Position numbers and translations under genes: made by a program. Shown piece after piece: positions 39,444 to 51,044 of a stretch of DNA of 64,000 bases; the stretch's first letter is position 1, and each line of letters starts with the position of its first letter. The DNA is from Cryphonectria parasitica EP155 (lineage: Eukaryota > Ascomycota > Sordariomycetes > Diaporthales > Cryphonectriaceae): positions 1,116,001-1,180,000 of the forward strand of contig NW_024468913.1 in NCBI RefSeq assembly GCF_011745365.1, given 5' to 3'. A model generated the notes under the pieces. It ran no database searches and was not told the DNA's origin. It saw nothing but the letters and a program-made list of their open reading frames with translations.

Positions 39444-40215
39444 GCGGCTGTTCTGTGTTTATGTACCCGCCCTTCCCCCCTCCTCCGCCAGGCACCAAGA
39501 CTCTGTTGAGCTCTGGGGTGACTTGTGTGTAAGATGCATCGTGCAAGGCGTTTTGGCTTGGAGAAAATTCATTGACTGGCTTGACCTGGGGGTGACATGT
39601 TGCGTTGTTGCTGCTGGGGAATTAATTTAACCTGGTTGGAATAATGATTTTGATACCTTTGGCTTCTGTCCACCTTGCATATTCGTTCTTGATCCGAGGC
39701 CCGTTTGGCTATCTGCGCTAGAAATCTGGAGATCAGCGAGAAAGGCTCCGGAATTATCATTCACTGACAAAGGCAGTTCGAGTGTGAATCCAGAGCGTAT
39801 GACGAGAACAAGGAGTTTTTGCTTTGTTTGTTTAGGACTTAGTTTGTTGCAGCCTGGTTCCCTCTTCTTTACCTGGAACGCATGGCTTGTTCCTACTACT
39901 GTACTTTGGCGGAGCGATCTCGCAGTGGGTCCGTGCCCCCGACGGGCGGGACCAGATTTGCGACAAGGCTTTTGCCGCTGAGATGACCAGCCCGCCTTTC
40001 GAACTTCAACTTCGAACCTTGTGACACAGAAAGCCACCTGCAAGGCGACACACACCCCCCCCCCCCCTTCCCAACACATATCGGGCCAGCGTCCCTTCGC
40101 CCGTCCTCACAACCTGGTCAGAAAGCAAGCCTTTACCCTCTTTCCCCCTTTCCTTTTCCTCAGCTTCTCGACATACCCGATTCTTTCCTGCGGCCCCCCG
40201 ACAAGAGACACTACC
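39444..40215. other. Intergenic region with C13 tract
   Basis: 772 bases between co-directional genes. A run of 13 C at 40055-40067 lies about 150 nt before the next ATG, in a pyrimidine-rich stretch that is probably the leader of the COX24/mS38-like gene. No gene seen. Confidence 0.55.
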
Positions 40216-41425
40216 ATGTTGCCCTGCTCGGTGCGGCGTGTGGTCGCTACCTCTCCGCAGTCACATCTCCGCTCGGCTCTTCCCCGAGCCACGGCGACGA
40301 CGACCATCACTCGCACCTACAAACCGTCCCATCAGAGGAGATATTCGTCGTCCAAACCGTCTCGCGATAATGGCTCCGAGGACTCGCCCGTGAGGCAGTC
40401 GGTGCAGCCAGCCGCCGAGTCCAAGACGGCTGAGGCAAAATCCTCGGGTGAAAAGAGGAAACGCAAGGCCAAGGATACGAAGGAAGCCTCCGAAAAGCTC
40501 AAGTACCCGAGCGTGCCTACTACTGCACACATACCCAGCGACTGTATGTACACCTTGGACGCTAACCCCCATCTCCTTCACCATCCCTTCCATCCCCCCC
40601 CCCCCCAAACAAGCGCACGCGCCAACTGACGTCTCCTCCACCCCTTTTTCAGTCCTTGCTCTGTCCTCCTTCTTCTCCCTCCATCGGCCGATTTCCGTCA
40701 CCCGCGGCCTCCCCAAGAACGTCACTGATGACGCCTTCGCCTCGATATTCGCCACGCAATCCCGCGGCCAGAAGGCCGTGGATGTCATGTCTACGATCTC
40801 CCGGACTGTCGAGGACCTCGAGAAGCCCATGGCGAGCATCTCCATCCAGCAGCAGGGCGGTGGAGCTTCTGAATCACACCACCACCACGACGGCGGCCTG
40901 CAGAAGATTGACCTGCGCAATGCCGATGGGACGGAAACGAGCATACCCGTGCAGGTGAACAACATGTCGGGCCAGTTCTTGCCCTTCCGCCCGCCACCGC
41001 TGCCCCAACCCGAGTCGGCCAAGGCCACCGCTGCCAGCACGGGGACCACCAAGACCGGAGAGCAGCACGCGATGGAGGAAGACAGTCAGCAGGATGTGCA
41101 GACGCGCGTGTACAAGGCCGTGTTCACGATCGAGGAGACCACGGACGGCAATGGGGAGGTCAAGATCGTGGCGCACAGCCCGGAGCTGATAGAAGAGCCT
41201 GAGTCCGGCAGTGACTCCTCCGCCTCAGCGGGGCCCGTCGAGCCGCAGACTTTTCTGGAGCGCATGGCGCTGCGGCAGCTGCGGTACGAGGAGGCGCGGC
41301 GCCCGCGGAATACGATGCTGGCCATCAGCGTCAAGAGGCAGAGGAAGCTCAAGATGAAGAAGAAGAAGTACAAGAAGCTCACCAAGAGATTGAGGCACGA
41401 GAGGCTGAAGCACGGACGGACATAA
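40216..41425 (+). CDS. Mitochondrial COX24/mS38-like protein
   Basis: Two exons, 40216-40543 and 40653-41425, are joined by a 109-nt GTATGT..TTCAG intron that contains a C13 run (40594-40606), giving 366 residues. The first 50 residues are rich in Arg, Ser and Thr and lack acids, as in a mitochondrial presequence ending near RRYSSSK. The final 35 residues form the basic signature of the mS38/AURKAIP1/COX24 family (MLAISVKRQRKLKMKKKKY, then KKLTKRLRHERLKHGR). In yeast the protein is part of the mitoribosomal small subunit and supports COX1 expression. The central part is Ser/Pro/Gln-rich and poorly conserved in type, which makes this protein much longer than yeast Cox24 (111 residues). Confidence 0.8.
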
Positions 41426-42478
41426 GGAGCAAGAGCGAAAGACAGAACGAGAGACGCACCCCCAAACGTCTTGAGAGGCCGTCACTGCTGCGAGTATATG
41501 GCGGTGGCGAGAAGAGGAGGATTTCTAATCTCTTTTGTAGATATGGCGCTCTCTCTCGCCCTGTTTGCATTGCCTGTGTTGACGTGACCAGGGGGCCTAT
41601 CGGGATTTGAATGGATCAACTGCATCTTTTGGAGATCCGCACACAGGTTTTCATTGTCATGGTGGTTGGTCTTGGTTGGTTTTACTATAGAAAGAGGGTT
41701 ACCTGCATTCATGCTGCTCTGATCATCGAGTTTCTCTTTTTTTGGTCTCGATTCAGGGGTCATGCTGCTGGACGATGCGCTTTTGTTGGGCGTTGTCTGA
41801 TAGAAGGTAGCTACTTTTCAAAGAAACAAACTCCATTTTCATTCATTCAGTTGCCCTACCTCATGTTGGACTTGTGCAAATCTGTTTTTCATGGTATCCC
41901 AGGATGGTATCTATCACGCTGTTCTGTTCAGCCAGGTTGCAGTCTGGCCATGCGCATGCTTTTGTTCGCTGCTCATGAATATAATTCTTTTTGGAGCAAA
42001 TCGATAGAAGAGTTTTTTTGGAGGTGAAATATTTTGTATTTAATGTATGAAGCTCAAGACTAGACGGTATGCTCATCTGCTACATAGGATAATTCACATA
42101 CTTGGAATACAGCAACGTGAGATGCTCGAATTATCGTAACATCAAACAAACAAGAAACTGAAACAAAACATGCACATCGTCGTTTTCTTTTTCCAAGCTA
42201 TGCTCGAAGCTTTCGACGTAGTACCATAGTAGTTCTGCACGCCACCAGGCCACTTGCTGTGGCCGGTTCGGCACCGGGCACTTCAGCGTCTGAGATCCCT
42301 GTCTGTGCCCCACTAAAATTCTCGATATCGGCCAAAAAGTTCAAGTGCACCCAGGTTTGCAGGCTTGTTCGTGCGCTTGACCCTCTCTCCTACTTCTCTC
42401 TCTCTCGTGGACCAGCGACCAGATCAGACCAGCGGATGTGCTCGAGGATTCTGCGCGCACAGCATCGCACTGGTAAAG
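41426..42478. other. Intergenic region
   Basis: 1.05 kb between co-directional genes. A 138-codon ATG-initiated frame at 41611-42027 is hydrophobic but has no homologue I recognise and lies where the 3' end of the upstream gene is expected. The last 150 bases are CT-rich leader of the Kre33 gene. Confidence 0.5.
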
Positions 42479-45400
42479 ATGTCGCGTAAACAGGTGTAAG
42501 CTTCCCATCAGCCCATTCGAGAACAAACATGGCTCTGTTCTTCCTCTAACCTCGAGCCCAAATCCTGTGCAGAGACTCGCGCATCCAAGCGCTCATCCGG
42601 AATAACGTCCAGGAGAAGAAGCGCTCGTTCTTCGTGGTTGTGGGCGACCGCTCCAAGGACGTCATAGTGCACCTACATTACATCCTGTCGACCGTCGACA
42701 TCAAGCAGAACAAGTCTGTCCTCTGGGCCTACAAGAACAAGCTCCTCGGCTTCACCTCCCACCGCAAGAAGCGCGAGGCCAGAATCAAGAAGGAGATCAA
42801 GCGCGGCACCCGCGAGGCCAACTCCGAGGACCCCTTCGAACTGTTCGTCTCGCTGCACAACATTCGATATGTCTACTACAAAGAGACGGACAAGGTGCTG
42901 GGAAACACCTACGGCATGTGCATCCTGCAGGACTTCGAGGCCGTCACGCCCAACATCTTGGCAAGGTGTATCGAGACCGTCGAGGGCGGGGGCTTGGTGG
43001 TGCTGCTTCTCAAGGGGATGAACAGTCTAAAGAGCCTGTATACTCTGTCCATGGATGTCCACTCGAGGTACAGGACGGAGGCCTACGATGATGTTGTGGC
43101 CAGGTTCAACGAGCGGTTCATACTCTCGCTCGGTAGCTGCGACTCCTGCCTGGTGATCGATGATGAGCTCAACGTCCTGCCGATTTCTGGAGGAAAGGAC
43201 GTCAAGGCCCTCCCGCCGCCGGACCTGGACCAGCCGAAGAGTGCATCGCAAAAGGAGCTGGATGATATGAAGGAGAGCCTGCAGGATACGAAGCCGATCG
43301 GGTCGTTGGTTACCCTGGCCAAGACTGTGGATCAGGCCAAAGCTCTCTTGACGTTCTGCGACGCCGTTCAGGAGAAGACGCTGCGGAGCACAGTCACGCT
43401 GACAGCCGCAAGAGGTCGTGGAAAGTCAGCGGCGATGGGTGTGGCTGTTGCGGCAGCGGTTGCTTTTGGATACAGCAACATTTTCGTCACGTCGCCCTCC
43501 CCAGAGAATCTGAAGACCTTCTTCGAGTTTATCTTCAAGGGCTTCGATGCCCTTGGGTACATGGACCATGTCGACTACTCGATCATCCAAGCGACCTCGC
43601 CAGAGCTCAACAAGGCCATCGTCAGGGTCAACATCCACCGAGACCACAGACAAACCATTCAGTACATAAGACCGCAGGATGCGCACGTCCTCGGGCAGGC
43701 AGAGCTGGTGGTCATCGACGAGGCCGCTGCGATTCCTCTGCCGCTGGTGCGGAAGCTGATGGGGCCCTACCTCGTCTTCATGGCATCGACGATCAATGGA
43801 TATGAAGGAACCGGACGGTCACTGTCTCTGAAGCTCATCAAGCAGCTCCGCGAACAGTCAAGGCCAGGCGCCATCACAAATGGTGAGGGAGAAGTGGCCG
43901 ACAGGTCGACGGGCAAGGCGGCTAAGGACCAGGGCTCATCACACCTGGGCAGCCGGACACTACGGGAGATCACGCTCTCAGAACCAATCCGCTACGCACA
44001 GGGCGACTCCGTGGAGAGGTGGCTGAATAAGCTGCTCTGCCTGGACGCCACCCTGCCAAAGTCAAAACTCAGCCAAGGCTGCCCTGACCCCGCGCAGTGT
44101 GAACTGCTCCACGTCAACCGTGATACTCTTTTCAGCTTCCACCCCGTTCCCGAAAAGTTCCTCCAGCAGATGATTTCACTCTACGTTTCAAGTCATTACA
44201 AGAACAGCCCCGACGACCTGCAGCTCATGAGTGATGCCCCCGCTCACGAGCTGTTCGTGTTGGTTCCCCCCGGCGCAACTGAGGGCAGCCGGCTACCCGA
44301 GCCGCTGTGTGTGATACAAATCTCCCTCGAAGGAAAGATTAGCCGGCAGAGCGTCATCAACTCCCTCAGCAGAGGGCAGAGGCCAGCTGGTGATCTGATA
44401 CCGTGGCTGGTCAGCCAACAGTTCCAAGACGATGAGTTTGCCTCCCTGTCAGGAGCTAGGGTTGTCCGGATAGCAACCAATCCCGACTATGCTTCAATGG
44501 GTTACGGTACACGGGCCCTGCAGCTTCTGATTGATTATTATGAAGGCAAATTCGCGAATCTATCTGAGGATGCGGATGTGGTTGGTGACGAGACCCTCAC
44601 CCGGGTGACGGACGCAGAGCTAGCCAATGCCAGCCTGTTGGAGGACAACATCAAGATCAGGGACCAGAGCAAGATGCCACCTCTGTTCTCGGTGCTGTCC
44701 CAGCGCAGGCCAGTCAATCTCGACTATGTCGGTGTGAGCTATGGTCTGACAAAGCCGCTGCATAAATTCTGGAAGCGCTCGTCGTTTGCACCAGTCTACC
44801 TCAGACAGACGGCAAACGAGCTGACGGGAGAGCACACGACCGTCATGATCAGGCCTCTAGAGAGGAGCGGCGATAGAAGCTGGCTCGGCGCATTCTCACG
44901 AGACTTCCACCGCCGATTCATGGAACTGCTCTCTTACCAGTTCAGGACATTCCCTGCTGTCCTGGCCCTCAGCATTGACGAAAGTGCAAATGCAGGGGCC
45001 TCACTCGACGAGGTCCAACCTGCCGCACTGTCGAAGAGCGAGCTTGACGAGCGCTTCACACCGCATGATCTCAAGCGTCTCGAGTCATACGCAAACAATA
45101 TGCTCGACTACCACGTGATTCTGGACCTGATCCCCCGGGTCGCAGAGCTCTACTTCCTGGGCCGCATCAAAAACGATGTTAGGCTTTCTGGTGTACAGCA
45201 ATCGATTCTGCTGTCGATCGGTCTCCAGCGGAAGGACATGGACGCCATCGCCGAGGAGCTAACCCTACCGTCTTCGCAGCTACTAGCCATGTTCATCAAG
45301 ATCCTACGGAAGATCACGGCGCACTTTGGCACGCTTGTCTCGAAGGCTTATGACTCGGAGATACCCAACAACAACATCGGTGTCAGCAGGGCGAACGCGG

Positions 45401-45837
45401 CTGGCGTGCACGACGATGAGGTCGTCGATGAGACGTATGTGCCTCTGCAGCAGTCGCTCGAAGAGGAGCTGGAGGAGGGCGGCGACGAGGCGCTGAAGGA
45501 GGTGCGGAGGAAGCAAAGGGAGTTGATCGACTCCCTACCGCTGGACCAGTGAGTTTAACTCCCACACACCCATGTGCTCTTAGCTCGTTGATTGAGAGGG
45601 AAGGCCTTGGTGGCTAACCAGTCTTTCTTCAGATATGAGATCGTCGACAACGACGACGACGTATGGCAGGATGCCCAGAAGCAGGTGCTCAGCGCCACGA
45701 AGAAGGGTCAGGCGAACCCTGTTGTCAGCGTCAAGAGCAGCAAGCAGAAGCGCAAGGCCGGCCAGACTGCTGAGGAGGTGTATAACGAGGCGTTTGGAGA
45801 GAAGAAGCACAAGAAGCACAAGAAGCCCAAGAAATAG
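42479..45837 (+). CDS. KRE33: RNA cytidine acetyltransferase (Kre33/NAT10)
   Basis: Three exons: 42479-42495, 42573-45548 and 45633-45837, giving 1,065 residues (yeast Kre33 has 1,056). The first coding exon is only 17 nt; placing its donor at GTAAGC gives MSRKQV-DSRIQALIRNNVQ, matching the family N-terminus. The enzyme makes N4-acetylcytidine in 18S rRNA and in Ser/Leu tRNAs, using acetyl-CoA and ATP, and is needed for small-subunit assembly in the nucleolus. Visible parts are the N-terminal VVVGDRSKD domain, the RNA-helicase P-loop TAARGRGKS (283-291), VVIDEAAAIPLP (Walker B), the GNAT acetyl-CoA site around RIATNPDYASMGYG (638-651), and a C-terminal Lys/His-rich tail (GEKKHKKHKKPKK). Confidence 0.96.
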
Positions 45838-46697
45838 ATTGGCTCTGCGCGTTATGGGCCGAAGGATGAATGGGGGGGGGGGTTTTTTTGTTTTTTTTTT
45901 TTTGGCATATTTGCATCAAGGTTGGCGGCGTTAAGGTGGTGAAGGTGAGCCAAGAAAGCTTTGACTGAGTGTCTGATAGTACAAAAATGTATCTGTAACC
46001 TGACGAGTGTAGTCCGCTGTTTCTACTTACACTCTGTTTCTGTGTGCACTTTGAAAGTTCAGGAGATCCTAGTACCCCATAGGCTATCACATGGTCAATT
46101 TTGGCGTAGAGATGACGATGCTGTCAAGTTTACCATGGGATCCCTTAGGCTGTTTCTAACCCTTGAAAGCGAAGACTCTCCCCCATAAAGGAAAATTTCA
46201 GGCCCGTGGACTGGACTCTATTCAAACCTCAGCCGCGGCCCAGTCTGTGCTAAAGGTCATATGAGATGGGAGGCCTGCGTTCTCTCTGTGTGCTAATGTA
46301 CGCAAGTATTACCTCTTTCTTGTGCGGAGTGCTCCAAGGGCCAGTTCGACCCCTGCTGTCCTTGATTTTCTAGTTCCTTCGTAGGTAAATGACGGAATTG
46401 TTTGCACTACTGAGCGGTAAACCCTGGTAAACCTGTTACCTTTCAGGTACGCGAGTCTTGGCATGACGTTAGTGTGAGACTCGAGACTTCATAGCGACAA
46501 GGTCCTTCCCCAAATTGCCCACTTTTGTTATTTAATATATAAACTTGGCGATGCTGAACTGCTTTTACTATATTACTAAGTTCTTGCTCATTGAGATACA
46601 TTTGGTCTAATAATTGTCTTTAGGTCTTTTTTGACCATTAAACTTCTTTTCCTCTTTTCTCGGCGTTTCCCCCTGGGGAATCGAACCGGACAGCACC
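45838..46697. other. Intergenic region with G11/T-rich tract
   Basis: 860 bases. A G11 run at 45872-45882 followed by T7 and T13 runs lies about 35 nt beyond the Kre33 stop codon, within the expected 3' untranslated region. Otherwise mixed sequence without a gene. Confidence 0.6.
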
Positions 46698-47607
46698 ATG
46701 TTTGGCAGGTCAAAGCAGAACAACAAGGGGGAGAAGGCTCGTAACACCTCGCAAGGAATTAGTTGGGAAATTCCGTACGTTTTTTTCTTTCTTTCCCAAT
46801 CCTTGATACACCACTTAAAATCATTCCAGGCATTTGTGTGTCTTTTCAGATTATCACTGTGGAAACTGACGTTGCATGTGTTTCGGGCAGCATCTTGTTT
46901 GGCATCATTTTTGCCCTCGCTGTGGCCGAGTTGTGCTTCACAATCGACGCCTTTGTTTACCTCCAGGAACTGAACAAATGGTGGTCCTCGACCGAGAGAG
47001 CCCGTATGGGGTTCCTCATATTCAGCTGTGCTAGAACTATATTCCTTTCTGGAGTGTATACTGTCGCACATTGTCACAGGTGAGTCTTGATGGTGGCTGT
47101 CTGGTGAAGCAACGGAACTCTCAGTGCTTGCTCGGGGGACACGTGCTAATCATTATCTAAAAAAAATATAGGATGAAGAATCTGATGAATACTATGCACA
47201 CGGTAAACTCCTCCCCTTATTCCAAGTCCCCTTCATCTCCTTTTCCTCGCTCTTTTGGTTCTTTTTTTGGCTGGAGGACAAATGGGCTGACGTGGATCCT
47301 CCCATAGATCTTCCTAGTTATCTCAACAATTCTTTGGATCGTCTCCGGCGTTTTGATCCACCAGATCTGGGGCTATGTCGAGTGCGCAAACGCTGGCATC
47401 CCGGACAACTTGACCGAGTTCAAGAGCCAGGTCTCGGGCGGGTTGAGCCTGTGCCACGAGATCAAGATCATTGAGATCATTGCCTGGGTCATCGCCGCCG
47501 TCAGTGTTCTGGCTACAATTCCGGTGGTCAAGACTTACATGGAGAGGAGGAGATCTAGGCTTCAGGACAAGAAGAATAGAGCCAATCGCAAGAGGTCGTC
47601 GGTCTAA
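46698..47607 (+). CDS. Four-helix membrane protein, MARVEL-like topology
   Basis: Probable exons: 46698-46778, 46850-47079, 47172-47202 and 47308-47607, giving 213 residues. Junctions 2 and 3 are clear (GTGAGT..TATAG and GTAAAC..CATAG). The first is less certain: donor GTTTTT at 46779 keeps the frame, while the stronger GTACGT at 46775 does not. Four hydrophobic helices are visible: around SILFGIIFALAVAELCF, GFLIFSCARTIFLSGVY, IFLVISTILWIVSGVLI and IIAWVIAAVSVLATIPVV. Two cysteines flank the loop between helices 3 and 4 (YVECANAG..SLCHEI). The tail is basic (RRRSRLQDKKNRANRKR), suggesting it faces the cytosol. The layout fits small fungal MARVEL-type proteins of the plasma membrane, but no specific family was recognised. 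Confidence 0.7.
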
Positions 47608-49237
47608 GTATTCAAGTGCCGGAAGTAGGTGGTATTGTGGATCAGCAAGCGAGGAGGCATGACGGCAGTATCATTACGATTATATATACCCATTGAATCA
47701 CCATAGCATGCGTTTTTATCAACTCAGAGCGTAATCAGTTAATAATAATACATGTATTATGGCCAACATAAACGCTCTTCGCATCAACAAAAGGATCCCA
47801 GATCAAAATAACCCAAACTCACAGGCAGACGCCGGCCGTGTCTATACAATATCGTCTCCGTGATTTCAAATGCTCTAAGAAGTAGACGGCTCCAGAACAC
47901 GAGCATAGGTTGAATCAAAGAAACTTTGCGTCGACCTGTTTCACCAAGACACCACCCACAGCTCGTGGCGAGCACTCAGGTCGCGTCACGTGTCAGGTGC
48001 CCTCAGATGGGGAAGCGCACGCGATATCTAACTGTCTAGAGTCCCGAGAGATACTGCAGTGATGCTGATGGTGCGCGCCTGTGGGCGGTCAGTTCAAGGC
48101 TCTGTTACAATTCCATAATTCATTATATGCTCAGTATGCGCTGGCATTACTACAGGCTTACTGATTCTATTCCTCTCAACTGTTCGATCGACGCCCCACT
48201 TTCTGTCACCACAGCGCAAGAGTTGCCGGACTACAGCGCATGTTGACTACTGAACTTGTGTCCAAGAAAAACAGGCTTCACAAACCTCCGAAGTAGCCCC
48301 AACCCCTTGCCAACACTTTTTTCCTCTTTTCAAAGGAGAGTGGGTTTGGTTCTTGGAAGAGAACAAGGCATAAGCGACCTCAAAGCTGATTATCCTCTTA
48401 TTCAGAGGCTCAGGAGGGCAGCAGAAGTCGAATCCAAGTTTAACCTTTCGCATGCGCAGTGACATAACATTCAGCCAGCTGCCAGCAGATTTGAGCTTGT
48501 AAATGAACTAGAGAATAAGGATTGTGTGAAGAGGGATTGGAAGGTGACAAAATAAATACCCAAAATTACGAGGCCCAGGATTCGGACCTGAAGCTTGACG
48601 TCCCCAAAGGGGCATACTGCAGATGCAGTGTGTTAGTACTGAATGTTGCCATTACACCATCCTGTACAAGATTTCTCATTATACAAACTATACTCCAGTG
48701 TTGTAAGCTTTCAAGAGACCAGTGTATCAGGAAAAAGAGCCTCTAAGGGCATCCATGTGCCCTAGTAGGATGGCTGTTGGTGACTTCAAAGTTCGGTTGA
48801 ACGCTTAGGTTTTGGCAGCACCATCGGGCAAACTGTTTTGACCCGTCTGAATGACTCTCCTCGACCATATTCATAAGCAGTCAATCTTTCTAACTGTATT
48901 CAACACGGTTGTCCCTCTAACAGGTTGAAGAGAAGGTACTTCATTTTGTGCAGAGACCATGCAGTGCTTCCTGAAGCAGATTTGGATTGTCTGCATTTGA
49001 GAGTGTGAATAGCGTGACGCCATGCAGCATCAGTCTCTGAGACTCCAGAATCCTCTGCCTTAGATGGTTCAATATACTTGCCAAGACCGAATCATGCAAA
49101 TCGCAAGGGAAAGCATAATAAGCTCAGAGATAGACACAACTGTAGGTTGACGACAACATACAGACCAATTTGTCCGTGTGAGTTAGGTACATAAGACCGG
49201 TCATGTTGACTTTGGTTTCGATGATTCGTTATAGCTC
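47608..49237. other. Intergenic region containing a tRNA-like sequence
   Basis: 1.63 kb between convergent genes. Apart from the tRNA-like element at 48568-48666, only short frames without recognisable domains are present (for example 48256-48462). No gene called. Confidence 0.5.
48568..48666 (-). other. Degenerate tRNA-like element (box A and box B present)
   Basis: On the minus strand, TGGTGTAATGG (48659-48649) matches the pol III box A consensus and forms a 4-bp D stem (GTGT/ACAT). GGTCCGAATCC (48588-48578) is one base from box B and sits in a 5-bp T stem (TCAGG/CCTGG). The intervening sequence contains CTAACAC, the anticodon loop of tRNA-Val(AAC), but its stem is poor. About 35 extra bases, including a CCCCTTTGGGG hairpin, separate it from the T arm. 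The acceptor stem pairs at only three positions. It looks like a decayed tRNA gene or the head of a tRNA-derived short element, not a working tRNA. Confidence 0.35.
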
Positions 49238-50431
49238 TCAACTCGGACGCCATGCTATGATCTGGCCATCTTCCCCAGCGGTGAAGACGACCTGGTCCTG
49301 GTCGAAGAATCGGAAGCTTCGCACCAATTCTGAGCCATGGGCGCCCGGGAGACCAACGCTTGTATCCGCGCTGAAGCTCCAACCTGGTGACTTGGACATG
49401 TGTATCAATTGGAAGAATTGTTGGCTGCCACCTTGTATCAGCATTTGAAATGTCTTCAAACGCATCGAGACAATGACGACAACTTGACTTACTCTTGAGA
49501 GCCGGCACCAATCACGGCGCCGTTGTCGCCCAATTTAGGCGTCACGTTGGCTACATACTGGCACCTGAGCACGTCCCGGATGTCGCCAAAGTCGACCGTC
49601 GCGGAGCCTTTCTCCTGGGTCTCTGCCATGTCGTATAGGGCGAACTTTTCGTCATGGCTTGTGGCGTAGACCTCAGTGTTATTGAGAAACCCTGCGTGGT
49701 GAACAGAGCCGTGATTGAAGGTCTGAATGACGACCTCGTCCTCATCTGTGATTGTGGTATCGCAGACGTTGACAAGACCGTCTGTGGAGCCCGAAAGTAG
49801 GATGTATGGTGAGGTAGGGTGGAAGTTGAGCTGTTGAAAACATTAGACCCCACCGAGCATGTTTCTTGCTGATGAGTGGAGGAAAAAGAAACTCACCTCT
49901 GTCACATCATCGCTGTGAACCTCATCATAGCGTATCCTGGGTGTAGAGCCGGCACGAGCATCCCAGATGAGGATGGAGGCCTGGTGGTTCGCCAACTCTG
50001 TGCCAGCTGCTATAGCGTTTCCCCCTGCGGAACATGCCAGCGATACTATCGGTGCATCACTCCCTGGACACATCAAGTCAGCTCGGCCAGTCAGTAGCAT
50101 AGCAACCGCCGTTGCATCACATACCTGTTGGAGTGGCTATCTGTGCTTTCGACCCGTCCAGTCGCAGATCCCACAATGAAACGGTGCCATTTTCCCCAGC
50201 TGTACAGATGATGGAGTTGGACTCATCAAAAGCTTTTGCACATGTGATGTTACCGTGTGCTGTTCGTATTGTCTTGAGTGGTCCCTGGCTTAAATTCAAG
50301 GGGCTGAAGAGGGTGAGTTTCTGGTCTGACGAGATGGCAGCGAGACCCCCTGCGACGGGAACAATCTCCAAGACGTAGGCCGGGTCCTGCCCCGGATTCT
50401 GAAAGAAATCGGCTTTGCCCAGATTATACAT
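49238..50431 (-). CDS. WD40-repeat protein, WDR89-like
   Basis: Four exons: 50431-50125, 50063-49897, 49830-49493 and 49424-49238, giving 332 residues. The start is the ATG at 50431 (MYNLGKADFF); the frame extends upstream only from a non-ATG codon. Repeats of a beta-propeller are visible as GENGTVSLWDLR, ASILIWDARAG, STDGLVNVCDT, HDEKFALYDMA and GEDGQIIAWRP, each after a GH-like or HS-like turn. The protein ends just after the last WD blade, as in WDR89 relatives. The last acceptor (GGCAG at 49425) was chosen because it alone keeps GSQD-QQFFQLIHMSK in frame. Function of this family is not established; it is likely a scaffold in the cytosol or nucleus. Confidence 0.82.
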
Positions 50432-51044
50432 TGTGCCACTTCTCGCCTTCTCGCTTCGGCTCGAATCACTCGTTGGGGTGTTGTTGGCCCGCGGAAAAGG
50501 ACAAAGATAATTTGCAAAATTGTGTCTGAGGACAGGGCGTGTAAGAGATGGAGCGGTCTTGCGTTCGTAGAGACTGAAGTGTAATTGAGACAACTTGACA
50601 CACTGGGTGACTCGAAATCCAGATTCATGTGAGTACGTAATATTGACCAGCTTTTATCCTGAGCTGATGAGGGTTGAAATTCTGGCGTCCTAACCCCAGA
50701 GGCCCGTCAAAAACGAGGTTGTCCAAATCAGCCAATCAGGCATAATCCCATTTTGCAGGGGGCACCGACCCATGCTTAGATGCAGGCACTAGTGACGCCA
50801 GCTTACCTACTTGTAGTCATGCCAGTACATTGGTACGTACCAACGGCCATAGTTGCCGATATGGCCAGCTTGTAAATCCAATACTGTACTGAACACCGTC
50901 ACGTCGTTTCCACAGCTTAGACAACTAACTGTTTTGTCACCGTCCGGCCACGACGGTTCTTCTTTTTTCTTCTTGCAAAAGCACCCTAGCAGTAGATATG
51001 ATCTAGCTCGCTGCTATGCGCTATTCTGCACATTTCTTTCCATC
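50432..51044. promoter_or_regulatory. Divergent intergenic region, WD40 protein / Hrd3-like
   Basis: 613 bases between two outward-facing start codons, holding both promoters. No strong TATA box or known binding site stands out. An open frame extends 162 nt upstream of the WD40 start but without an ATG. Confidence 0.5.

Noticed and set aside
41611..42027. 138-codon hydrophobic open frame
   Set aside because: It lies in the expected 3' region of the COX24/mS38-like gene, has no recognised homologue and no splice or promoter context.
46665..46735. GGTTCGATTCC (perfect box B on the minus strand) with a CCCCCT/AGGGGG pair nearby, as a tRNA
   Set aside because: No box A or D arm, the T stem is mismatched, and it overlaps the first exon of the membrane-protein gene.
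50432..50593. Upstream extension of the WD40 protein
   Set aside because: The frame is open but begins at a non-ATG codon; the first ATG is at 50431.
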